64,000 nt of DNA from positions 1-64,000 of the forward strand of contig CAJNDS010000582.1 in the NCBI GenBank assembly GCA_905221605.1, read 5' to 3'. Below are positions 35,733 through 45,859 of the stretch, piece by piece. This stretch comes from Symbiodinium natans (Eukaryota > Sar > Dinophyceae > Suessiales > Symbiodiniaceae). The notes under the pieces are model-generated. The model saw nothing but the letters and a program-made list of their open reading frames with translations. It had not been told where the DNA came from and made no database searches. The position numbers and the translations under genes are program-made. The number at the start of each line of letters is the position of its first letter. Positions within the stretch are counted from its first letter, which is position 1.

Positions 35733-37168
35733 GACATGGATGTCCAAGCGCTGCCCACATGCATTTTGCCAGGCCTGAAAAATGCATTTGGTCTTGCTTT
35801 CTACATTTGCAATGCCATGCTCTCTCTTCTGTACTTTTTCACAGGCGAAAACAGCTGAGTGCATTTAGGCACGTGCGAAAAACGCAGCTGCGCATTCGCC
35901 TCTTCTGTACGCAGCTTGTCTTTACGACGAAGGATCAGCTCTTAACTCAATTCTATTGTGGTGTGGAAGGAGCAAGCTGCGCGAATGCATTTTGCCCACT
36001 TTGAAAAATGCACCTGAGCATGTTCTTCCTGATTCTGGGTCTGTTTCGGTACTCCTGCAAAATGTCGAACATTGTTCTAAACGCGTTTTTCAATTCCTAT
36101 AGCTACTTTTATGCACAGAAAACACATCAGAAGAATCGAATACGTCATGAGCCAGCAGAAACCAAGACTAAACATGATAGGAAACCAGTGCCAAATGCAT
36201 TCTTCTGGCGACGAAAAATGCGTTTGGAATGCCTTAGACATGCATGTCGGGTAGATGTTGGTCGTAAAACACCAATCTGCTTGTTTGTTTTGATTTCGTT
36301 TGTTTTTCATGCTGTAATGGAGCAAAGATAACCCAATAGACATGGATGACCAGACGCTGCCGAATGCATTTTGCCAGGCCTGAAAAACGCATTTGGTCTT
36401 GCTTTCCACATGTGCAACGCCGCCGCGTGTTCTTTCTGCACTTTTTCAAAGCGAAAACAGCTGAATGCATTAAAGCACGGGCGAGAAGTGCATTTGGACA
36501 GAGGCTTCTTCTGTACGCAGCCTCTGTCTTTAAGACAAAAGTCAGTTATCAAGTGAGTTTTTTACTGTGGTTTTGGAAGGAGCAAGCTGCGCGAATGCAC
36601 GCTGCCTGCTTTGCAAAATGCATCTGGGCATGTTGCTTCTGATTTTGGGCCCCTTTTTCGGGAATTTTGCGAAACGGTGATTATGGTTCTAAACGCGTTC
36701 AAATCCTATATAGAGATGTTCTTATGCGCAGAAAGATATGAAATTTCGAAGAAGTCATGAGCCGGCAGAACCCAAGATTGCAACATGATAGGAGACCAGT
36801 GCCAAATGCATTCTTCGGGCGACGAAAAATGCATTTGGAATGCCCTAGAAATGCATGTCGGGTAGATGTTGGTCGTAAAACACCAATCTACTTGTTTGTT
36901 TTGATTTCGTTTGTTTTTCATGCTGTAATGGAGCAAAGATAACCCAATAGACATGGATGACCAGACGCTGCCGAACGCATTTTGCCAGGCCTGAAAAACG
37001 CATTTGGTCTTGCTTTCCACATGTGCAACGCCGCCGCGTGTTCTTTCTGCACTTTTTCAAAGCGAAAACAGCTGAATGCATTAAAGCACGGGCGAGAAAT
37101 GCATTTGGACAGAGGCTTCTTCTGTACGCAGCCTCTGTCTTTAAGACAAAAGATCAGCTTTTAAACTC
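35733..37168 (+). repeat. Satellite-like tandem repeat, ~606-611 bp monomer, 2.4 copies
   Basis: Monomers begin with GACATGGATG at 35733, 36339 and 36950 (spacing 606 and 611). The third is cut off at about 37168, where the 78 bp array begins. Monomers 2 and 3 are nearly identical; monomer 1 is more diverged. Each contains several AATGCATTT palindrome-centred motifs (for example TGCCAGGCCTGAAAAACGC before GCATTTGG). Short open frames recur in each monomer, but their boundaries shift with single substitutions, so I do not call a gene. Confidence 0.88.
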
Positions 37169-39420
37169 GTGACACCCGCCCAGTATCATTGCGGTCATGA
37201 CCGGAGACCATGGGAGACCACGGACCCAACGCGCCAGACCGTCCCAAGTTTGTACTGGAGAGCATGGGAGACCACGGACCCGAATCGCGCGACACCTGCC
37301 CAGCCCCACTGTGCTCATGACCAGAGACCATGGAAGACCACGGACCCAACCGTGACACCCTCCCAACCCTTGTCGCTCATGATCGGAGACCGTGGGGGAA
37401 CGCCCCAGTGCGCTCATGATCGGGAGACCATGGGAGACCAACCCCTTCGCCAACCCCCGTCGCTTATGATCGGAGACCATGCGAGACCGCGGACCCGAAC
37501 CGCGACACCCACCCAGCATGTGAACGGAGACCAGACCCGCGTGACACCCTCCTAACCCCTGTCGCTCGTGATCGGAGACCGTGGAGATCACGGACCCGGA
37601 CCATTGTGCTCATGAGTGGAGCCATGGGGACCACGGACCCAAGTGCGTGACACCCTCCCAACCCCTGTCGCTGCGGAGACTATGGAAACCATGGACCGCG
37701 TGACACCTGCCATGGGAGACCACGGACCCAAGCGCGTGCCACCCGTCGCCAATCGCTTGACACTTTTGTCTGAGGAGAGCACCCCAAACGGTTCCCTTTT
37801 GGGGAAAAACCACAGGCCCGAAGCGCGTGACACCCACAAGGCTTCAATGGCCCCAATTGTGCTCATGATCGGAGACCATGGGAGACCACAGGCCCCGAGG
37901 CGCGTGACACCCACCCGCCAATTGGCCCCAATTGGCCCCAATTGTGCTCATGATCGGAGACCATGGGAGACCGCAGGCCCGAAGCGCGTGACACCCGCCC
38001 GCCAATTGGCCGCAATTGCGCTCATGATCGGAGACCATGGAAGAGTGACACCCACCCGGCCCCAACGGCCCCAATTGTGCTCATGATCGGAGACCATGGG
38101 AAACCACAAGCCCCGAAGCGCGTGACACCCACCCGGCCCCAATTGGCCCCAATTGTGCTCATGATCGGAGACCATGGGAGACCACAGGCCCCGAAGTACC
38201 ACGGGAGACCACAGGCCCCGAAGCGCGTGACACCCACCCGGCCCCAATTGGCCCCAATTGTGCTCATGATCGGAGACCATGGGAGACCACAGGCCCGAAG
38301 CGCGTGACACCCACCCGGCCCCAATTGGCCCCAATTGTGCTCATGATCGGAGACCATGGGAGACCACAGGCCCCGAAGCGCATGACACCCACCCGGCCCC
38401 AATTGGCCCCAATTGTGCTCATGATCGGAGACCATGGGAGACCACAGGCCCCGAAGCGCCCGGCCCCAATTGGCCCCAATTGTGCTCATGATCACCATGG
38501 GAGACCACAGGCCCCGAAGCGCGACACACCCACCCCCCAATTGGCCCCAATTGTGCTCATGATCGGAGACCATGGGAGACCAGGGTCCGAAGCGCGTGAC
38601 ACCCACCCGGCCCCAATTGGCCCCAATTGTGCTCATGATCGGAGAGTATGGGAGACCACAGGCCCCGAAGAGCGTCCCCACCCGGCCCCAATTGGCCCCA
38701 ATTGCGTGACACCCACCCGGCCCCAATTGGCCCCAATTGTGCTCATGATCGGAGACCATGGGAGACCACAGGCCCCGAAGCGTGACACCCACCCGGCCCC
38801 AATTGGCCCCACTTGTGCTCATGATCGGAGACCATGGGAGACCACAGGCCCCGAAGCGCGTCCCGGCCCAATTGGCCCCAATTGTGCCCATGATCGGAGA
38901 CCATGGGAGACCACAGACTCCGAAGCGCGTGACACCCACCCGGCCCCAATTGGCCCCAATTGTGCTCATGATCGGAGACCATGGGAGACCACAGGCCCCG
39001 AAGCGCGTGACACCCACCCGGCCCCAATTGGCCCCAATTGTGCTCATGATCGGAGACCATGGGAGACAACAGGCCCCGAAGCGCGTGACACCCACCCGGC
39101 CCCAATTGGCCCCAATTGTGCTCATGATCGGAGATCATGGGAGATCACAGGCCCCCAAGCGCGTCACACCCACCCGGCCCCAATTGGCCCCAATTGTGCT
39201 CATGATCGGAGACCATGGGAGACCACAGGCCCCGAAGCGCGCGACACCGGCCCCAATTGGCCCCAATTGTGCTCATGATCGGAGACCATGGGAGACCACA
39301 GGCCCCGAAGCGCATGACACCCACCCGGCCCCAATTGGCCCCAATTGTGCTCATGATCGGAGACCATGGGAGACCACAGGCCCGAAGCGCGTGACACCCA
39401 TCTGGCCAAGCGCGTGACAT
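37169..39420 (+). repeat. Tandem array, 78 bp unit
   Basis: The 3' half is regular, with GTGCTCATGATCGGAGACC at 38962, 39040 and 39118 (spacing 78). Each unit carries GTGACACCCACCCGGCCCC, two CCCCAATT blocks, TCATGATCGGAGACCATGGG and CACAGGCCCCGAAGCGC. The 5' half (37169-37840) is diverged and irregular, with units lacking the CCAATTGG part. Frames are open on both strands because the unit is 3n and stop-poor; I reject these as genes. Confidence 0.95.
37755..37810 (+). repeat. Non-unit module inside the 78 bp array, copy 1
   Basis: TTGACACTTTTGTCTGAGG, then AGAGCACCCCAAACGGTTCC and CTTTTGGGGAAAAAC. Contains the inverted pair CCCCAAA/TTTGGGG around CGGTTCC. It recurs at the array's 3' boundary (39411-39466). 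Confidence 0.8.
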
Positions 39421-39466
39421 TTTTTTCTGAGGAGAGGACCCCAAACGGTTCCTGTTTGGGGAAAAA
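39411..39466 (+). repeat. Non-unit module at the array's 3' end, copy 2
   Basis: GTGACATTTTTTTCTGAGGA, then GAGGACCCCAAACGGTTCCT and GTTTGGGGAAAAATAG: the same module as 37755-37810. It marks the end of the 78 bp array. Confidence 0.8.
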
Positions 39467-39499
39467 TAGAAAAACATAAAAAAAAGAAAGAACTACATA

Positions 39500-40470
39500 A
39501 AAAGTCTTAAACCCCTAGACGTTCCAAATGCCAAGCCCCGAACAATCCCACACCCTAAGCCGTAAACACGAGACCCCGAGATTCTTGAAACCCGAATCCT
39601 GGGCTCCAAACATGCTGCTTCTGTCTGCGATTCTGCGGCCTTGGTGGCCTGGTTTTAGGGTTCAAGGGCTTCAGGAAGAGAGTTAGGCCCTGAGGTTTAG
39701 GGTTTAGGGTTTTGCGTTTAGCTGCAAACCGGTCTACATGTGGCAGGCGTTCGCGCCGAGGTGTTTTCTTCTCTTTTCCTCGGAAGCGCGTTTCCGAGGT
39801 CAGCTGAACCACCTACCAGAAGCGCGGCGCATCCCTGGTCTCTGGCCTCAAGGAGATGTTTCCCGGAGACGCCCGGCTCCAGATGCGGTGCGGCCATTTC
39901 GGCGACTTCTTTGTTCGGGAGTTCTCTAAATGAGTTTCTTTTTTGTCGGGTACCCAATAGCAACAGCAGCAACAGCGGCTCCGGATTGTGCTAGGATCTG
40001 TGCCCTTGAAGAACCGTGAACCCTGACCCTGACCCTCCCCCACCACCAGGTCTCCCTGACGAGGGAGCTTTGTAGAAGGACAATGAAGGGACTGTCGCTG
40101 ACTTTCCCCAAGGTATCAGTAGGGAATGAGGGAAGCAGACCCGAAACGCCGAAGCCTAGCAGGGCCTAGCAGCCCTAAGCCAAGAATCCCAGATCCTACG
40201 TCCCAGGTCACACCCAACAAGTCCCACCAATCCCCACCCCAACAACACACAAATCCTCCCAGCCTTCCCCCGTAAACCCTGAAAACCCTCTAAATCCTCC
40301 ACCCGCCAAACCCTCAACCCTCTAAACCCTTTCAACCCTCAAAATCCCAAACCTTTTCCCCTAGACCCTAAACCAAGCCGCTGTCGCGACACCCCTCCCC
40401 CCGAGGCCAGTGTGAAGGCGCGGGGTCACCAAAAACGCATAGCAATACCCGGTTTAGGGTTTGGGAAGGG
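39500..40470. other. Unique DNA with few heptamers, no gene supported
   Basis: Overlapping frames on both strands at 39718-40046 without a recognisable domain. Heptamer remnants near 39700-39715 and 40310-40375. No RNA gene recognised. Confidence 0.5.
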
Positions 40471-40473
40471 TCT

Positions 40474-40641
40474 AAGGGAAGTTACATGGTCCCTTAAAGA
40501 TGGTCCCTTACCCTCCGTAAATAGAAGGGTTCTGAAGTATGGATCCTTTGGGTTTTACAGGGTTACATACGGGGTATATAAGGGTTCCTCAATTCAGGGC
40601 CCACATTAAGGGTCATATTAAGGGACCATGTAACTACCCTT
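40474..40641 (+). mobile_element. MITE-like element, family M3 (GTTACATGGTCCC), copy 2
   Basis: About 168 bp. AAGGGAAGTTACATGGTCCC with TTAA at the left is the near-perfect inverse of TTAAGGGACCATG with TAACTACCCTT at the right. A repeated TGGTCCCTTA lies just inside the left arm. Same ends as 23301-23396, with a longer centre. Confidence 0.78.
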
Positions 40642-41930
40642 GGACACTGGTTTCTAGTAGCGAATGAGCGAATCAGGTGCCCGATAGAATCCCTTAAACG
40701 GTTTTATATAGGAGTGTCCCTCATTCCCTCACTCCCGCAGAACCAGTAAGAATATGGGTGTTTCCGAAAACCGGGTTGTACCCTTTTGTATAAGGATCCG
40801 ATTAAGGGGACTCCTATTTTAGCAAGTACAGTACCCGCATGATCCGCTTCCCCCGAATTTTGGGACTGAGGTAAATCATCCCTGGAATGATGCCATACTG
40901 CTTCCCTGCATCTCTACAGTTGTATGTGCCAACATGGTTCCCTTCTGCTCACTATATGTGTAATCCTTATGAACATTCACTGCGGAGTAAGGCGTCCTTG
41001 CACCTTCTCCCCCGTTTTGTAGGGTTTAGGGTTTAGGGTTTAGGGTTTAGGGTTTAGGGTTTAGGGTTTAGGGTTGTAGTAAGTATTACCTCTAGATGCC
41101 CGTATAGGCTAAGCTTCAGTTCCCCTGGCCGGACACGCAGACGTACCACGGTTTAGGGTTTAGGGTTTAGGGTCATCCACGGCCCCAAACCCTAAACCCG
41201 AAGAGAAACCCTAAGTCTTGAACCCCTCAGCCCTTCGAGACTCCATCCACGGTCTCCGCAGGTATTCTGTCAGTACTGTTGTCTATGTAAGGAACAAAGG
41301 AATGTTAGACCTGTGATTTAACAAGGTTCTGAAGGGGTTTTAGCCACGTTTCTCGGTTCTCTATGCTCGGAAAGGGCATGGCTGAGATTTTGAGTTTGGT
41401 GGTGCATGAGCGCGTAGACGCTAACTAGGATCCTCCCTTGTTTCCCTTGTGCACGACACCCGTATGTTTCGGGTAAAGAATATAAAGAACTATATATACA
41501 TATACATACACCCTCGAAGCCCTAAACCCTCAAACCTCAACTTCCGAGCAGGTTGTGAATAAGCGCAATGCCTTCGACGTGCAGCTGGACGGGAAGAACG
41601 TCTGGGACGGCAGCTCGAAAGGGCCGCCCCGGGTGGCCTGGCATCCATTTCTGGCCCCCGAGCCCTGATTCCAGATTCGTTACCAACCCCCTAATATAAC
41701 ACAGGGGCCTGAATAGTTAGGATACTTTTTTTTTGGGGGGGCCGGGGGGGGGGGGGGGGGGTTATTTAAAGTATAACTACAAAGGCACCGTGAGGGAATG
41801 GGATTAGTAGTTACTCCGACCCCTATACATACAACAACAGAAGTGCACATGATAGTCAGAGTAACGATATAGTAAGGAAAATATGAACCGCCGCATGAAT
41901 GATAAGATAGCGGAGACCATCACAGCACTG
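40642..41930. other. Unique DNA, short TTTAGGG tracts, poly-G run
   Basis: TTTAGGG blocks at 41022-41075 and 41153-41175, AT-rich stretch around 41480-41510, T8/G-run at 41728-41762. GAATGAGCGAATCAGG and CCTCATTCCCTCACTCC face each other around 40660-40735, suggesting another short inverted element. No gene recognised. Confidence 0.5.
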
Positions 41931-41937
41931 ATACTAG

Positions 41938-42083
41938 TATGTCTATCTATCTATCTACCTGTCTATCTGTCTATCCATCTATCCATCTATCTGTTTATCT
42001 ATCTATCTCTCTCTATAGAGATATATGTGTAGGCATATGCTGCATCTATACTTCTTTGCAATACATACATATGTATATGTATG

Positions 42084-42118
<35 letters not shown>

Positions 42119-42240
42119 GTATATACATGCACATATGTCGACAGAAATATACATATATATACACACCTACCATATGCCCTATATATGGTTCAGCGTCGAG
42201 CGTCCTGGGCCCCCCCCCCCCATGGTATCCCCCCCCCCCA
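41938..42240. repeat. CTAT tetranucleotide and TA dinucleotide repeats
   Basis: (CTAT)n with CTGT/CCAT interruptions at 41940-42012; TA/TATG runs at 42062-42120; C-runs at 42211-42221 and 42230-42239. Confidence 0.93.
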
Positions 42241-42254
42241 AGTCTACTCTACGG

Positions 42255-42709
42255 TCCCTAAACCCTAAACCCTAAACCCTAAACCCTAAACCCTAAATCC
42301 TAAACCCTAAACCCTAAACCCCTAAACCCCTAAACCCTAAACCCTAAACCCTAAACCCTAAAACCTAAACCCTAACCCTAAACCCTAAACCTTAAGTCTT
42401 AAACCTTAAACCCTAAACCCTAAAACCTTGAACCCTAAACCCTAACCCTAAAACCAACCCCCAACCACACCACAGGGGGGGGGGGGGGATCATCTTAGTA
42501 CCCCATCCGCGGGGAAAACCCTGAACCCTAAACCCTAAACCCTAAACCCTAAACCCTAAAACCCTAAACCGTAAACCCTAAACCCTTAACCCTAAAACCC
42601 TAAAACCCTAAAACCCTAAAACCCTAAAACCCTAAACCCTAAACCCTAAACCCTAAACCCTAAAACCCTAAAACCAACCCCCAACCACACCACAGGGGGG
42701 GGGGGGGGT

Positions 42710-42784
<75 letters not shown>
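42255..42784. repeat. Telomere-like tract pair followed by a long poly-G run
   Basis: Two CCCTAAA-type blocks (42257-42455 and 42520-42672) each end in the same sequence, CCAACCCCCAACCACACCAC followed by an AG-run, so a ~200 bp unit has been duplicated. A G run of about 68 bases occupies 42715-42784. AAAACCCT octamers dominate 42590-42635. Confidence 0.92.
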
Positions 42785-42787
<3 letters not shown>

Positions 42788-42914
42788 GCCGGGGCTGAAC
42801 CATATATAAATAAATGCGCTAGAAGCTACCTGTATGGGTTCTTGGGGTTCCTGTCTCCTCCCCCCCCAAAAGGCCGAGGACCCATATCAAGCCCCAGGCG
42901 CTGAAATCCTGGAC

Positions 42915-43770
42915 CCCCAAGAATGCAGGGTTTAGGGTTTAGGGTTTAGTGTTAGGGTTTAGGGTTCAGGGTTGAGTGTTAGGGTTTAGGGTTTAGGGTT
43001 TAGGGCTTGGTCTCGGCTTTAGGGTGTGCGGAGGCCCTCAAGTTCGAGATCCTGGACGGGACGAACCTCCACGACCGCGTGGTAGCGGCAGCGAAGAAGT
43101 AGGGGCCGAGCGGTTTCCCCGCCCTAGCCCTAAACCCTGAACCCTGAACCTTAAATCCTAAACCTCAAGCTTCAACCCACCGGCCTCATCCTTGAGAGCG
43201 AAAATTTGCGTTCGTTCATTGCCCCTCGGCCCTGCACCCTATGCTTTCTCCTAAACCGAAACCCAAAAAACGCCTGACCCCCGAACTCTAAACCCCTAAA
43301 CCCGAAACCCTAAAACCCCTAAACCTCTAAACCCCTGAGCCTTCAGCCCTGGGCCCTCAGGCCCGAGACTCGACGCGTGGTCTCAGACCCCAGGGCCCCA
43401 CCTCGTGGCCACTGTGAGCAGTGGCACTGCAAGGAAAGCTGGCGTCTACTTAGAGGTTCCCTCGGTTTCGGGTTTCGGATCCGCTAAGATTTTGCTCTAG
43501 GTTTCGGGTTAAGGGTTGATTGTTTAGGGTTTAGGGTTGAGGGTTGAGGGTTTAGGGCTAGGGTTTGGGGTTTCAAACGTTACCCTATTAGGGTTTAGGG
43601 TTTAGTTTTGGGGATAGTTCTCTCGTTACTTTGTATTCTCTGCTGATATCTTAGTATAAATCAAAACGAAAAGTAAAGCAGAGGGCAACAGTTGACACCC
43701 GAGCAGGCCCGGATGGAGGATTCCAAAATCACGCTCGGGGCCGTGGGCCCCAGATAGGGCCTTGAACCCG
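42915..43770. repeat. Telomere-like tracts and unique spacers
   Basis: TTTAGGG blocks at 42925-43012 and 43520-43570, CCCTAAA-type remnants at 43125-43165 and 43285-43330. No gene recognised. Confidence 0.75.
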
Positions 43771-44735
43771 AAATCCTAAACCCTGAGTCCCAAACCCTAA
43801 ATCCTGAATCCTGAAGCCTAAATACCAAGTCCTTCAGGAGTCGTTTCTGCCACTACATTCTTTACATCGGAATCGGCCTCTTTTTTGCAAATCCCGGGGT
43901 ACCCCCCCAAGGAGGGCTTCCAGAGAGGGGCCCCAGAGGGGCCCGTGAACCCTGGATCCTAAGTCCTAAAACCTAAACCCGAAATCCTAAACCCTGATTC
44001 CTGAACCTTAAATCCTAAACCCTAAACCCTAAATCCTAAACACCAAATCCTAAATCCTAAATCCTAAATCCTGAATCCTAAATCCTAAATCCTAAATCCT
44101 AAATCGTAATCCCTAAATCCTAAACCCTAAATCCTAAATCCTAAATCCGAAATCCGAAATCCGAAATCCGAAATCCTAACCCTAAATCCCAAATCCTAAA
44201 TCCTAAATCGTAATCCCTGAGTCCTGAGGGTCCTGAACCCTAAATCCTAAATCCTAAATCCTAAACCCTAAATCCTAAATCCTAAATCCTAAATCCTAAA
44301 TCCTCAACCCTAACCAGAGAGGGCCCTGAATCCGAAATCCTAATGGACCGAGAGAGGGCCCTGAGCCCTAAATCCTAAATCTTAAAGGCCCCAGAGAGGG
44401 CCCTGAACCCTAAACCCTAAACCCTAAATCTCACGCGCGCTGGGCCTGAAAACCCGTCACGCAGAGACGCGTTCCGCGCGTAACGTCTGGAGGGGCCCCG
44501 GCGCGAGTGACACGCGTGAGGCGCGTGAGGCGCGCGTGAGGCGCGTGACGCGTGTGACGCTTGCGAGGCCCCTGGAAGGTGCCTGGAGGCAAGGATCTGC
44601 CTGGGATCCTAAATCCGAAATCCTAACTTTTCCAAATCCGAAATCCTAAATCCTAATTAAATCCCTAAGCCCGAAATCCCAAATCCTAAGCCCTAAATCC
44701 TAAACCCTAAATCCTAAGTCCTAATTTTTACAAGG
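43771..44735. repeat. Block of variant heptamer CCTAAAT
   Basis: The unit here is mainly CCTAAAT (AAATCC), not CCCTAAA, across about 950 bp, with CCGAAAT sub-blocks (44146-44178) and repeated AGAGAGGGCCCTGA inserts (44328, 44352, 44392). A GC-rich GTGAGGCGC/GTGACGCG repeat lies at 44505-44565. Confidence 0.9.
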
Positions 44736-44739
44736 GGAA

Positions 44740-45630
44740 GGACGGAGGGTCTAGGCTTTAGGCTAATAAAGTATGCTTTAGTGCTGTACGCCTTGCTAAC
44801 TCTTTCAAAGCTGTAAGGAGTGCGTTACGGTGCCAGAAGCTAACTCTTCTGGGCACCAGAGAGGGCATTGGCCTCCAACTGCTAGACTGTCGCTACTCAG
44901 TTGTCGGCTGCCGTCGCTAGAGGCTCGGCGGGCTCGCTGCGGCCCGCTGCCTTGCCGGCAGCTCATCAGGGGCCTTGCTCGCAGTTTAGGGGAGTGCTTG
45001 CAACCAAGACTGTGGGTTTGGGGTTTTATTGGGGTGTAACGGTTGCTCTGACGTCTTGCAGCTCTGACAGCAGAATGTGAAACTCAAGACCTAGAAAGAA
45101 CTTTGAACCTAAAGTCCTAAACCCTAAACCCTAAGCCCTAAACCCTAAACCTCTTGAGCCGAACAGAAGGCCCTTTGGGCAAGGTTCGCCATGCGTCGTC
45201 TGCGGTCTAGGGCTTAGGGCTTGTAGGGTCTAGGGTCCAGGGTCTAGGGTTTAGGGTTTAGGGTTTGGGGTTTGGGGTTTGGGGTTTGGGGTTTGGGGTT
45301 TAGGGAATCCTTGCGGACAGAGATATCCAAATGCTCAGCTCCGATTGTGTAGACGTGTTCAGGAGGACCACGGTGAACTGTTGAACAACAGCAAGCCCCT
45401 GAACCCTACCCTAAACCCTACACCCTAAACTCTATAATCCCTGCGGTTCTCCGGTCCTCTGCACCGCCCGAAGCCGACCTGGTGCAAGCAAAGGGGGCCC
45501 CGATTCGGGACGGATGATGACCGCCTGATTCCGATGGTGCCCATCCTCTTAGGCGTTTAGGGTTCAGGGTTTAGGGCGTAGAGTTTTGTCCACGACTACC
45601 GCTGTAGTGGTGACTTATGGCTCAGGGGCC
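44740..45630. other. Unique DNA with short tracts, no gene supported
   Basis: Heptamer blocks at 45113-45150 and 45240-45305 (GGGGTTT variants at the latter). A 69-codon plus frame at 44830-45039 lacks an ATG-linked domain. Nothing else seen. Confidence 0.5.
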
Positions 45631-45632
45631 TT

Positions 45633-45745
45633 AGAACCACAGAAACAGGAGGATCCTATACTATCGGGGAATAAGGGCCCCTAGAAGGGGGATGCTGGAA
45701 AACCATGTTTGTAGAATCCTAATGTTTTGCTTCCTTGGGTTTGGG
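45633..45745 (+). repeat. Dispersed repeat D2, copy 2
   Basis: Diverged copy of 17395-17520: CCACAGAAACAGGAGGATCC, ACTATCGGG, GGCCCCTAGAAG, CTGGAAAACCATG and AGAATCCTAATGTTTTG in the same order. Confidence 0.6.
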
Positions 45746-45859
45746 GTCTATACAGGGGCTTTAAGGTTTTAGGGTTTTGGGGTTTTAGGGTTTAGGGTTT
45801 ACTTGATGTTGATCATTGGAATTTTTTACTCTCAAGGATCAGGCTGGTGAGTGGACGCT

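Noticed and set aside
36008-37172. Repeated ~60-110 codon frames in the 606 bp satellite
   Set aside because: They recur only because the DNA monomer recurs, their ends differ by single substitutions, and no domain is seen.
37948-39417. Long open frames on both strands in the 78 bp array (up to 367 codons)
   Set aside because: The unit is a multiple of three and stop-poor, so all frames stay open; the same peptide blocks appear in several frames with no domain.
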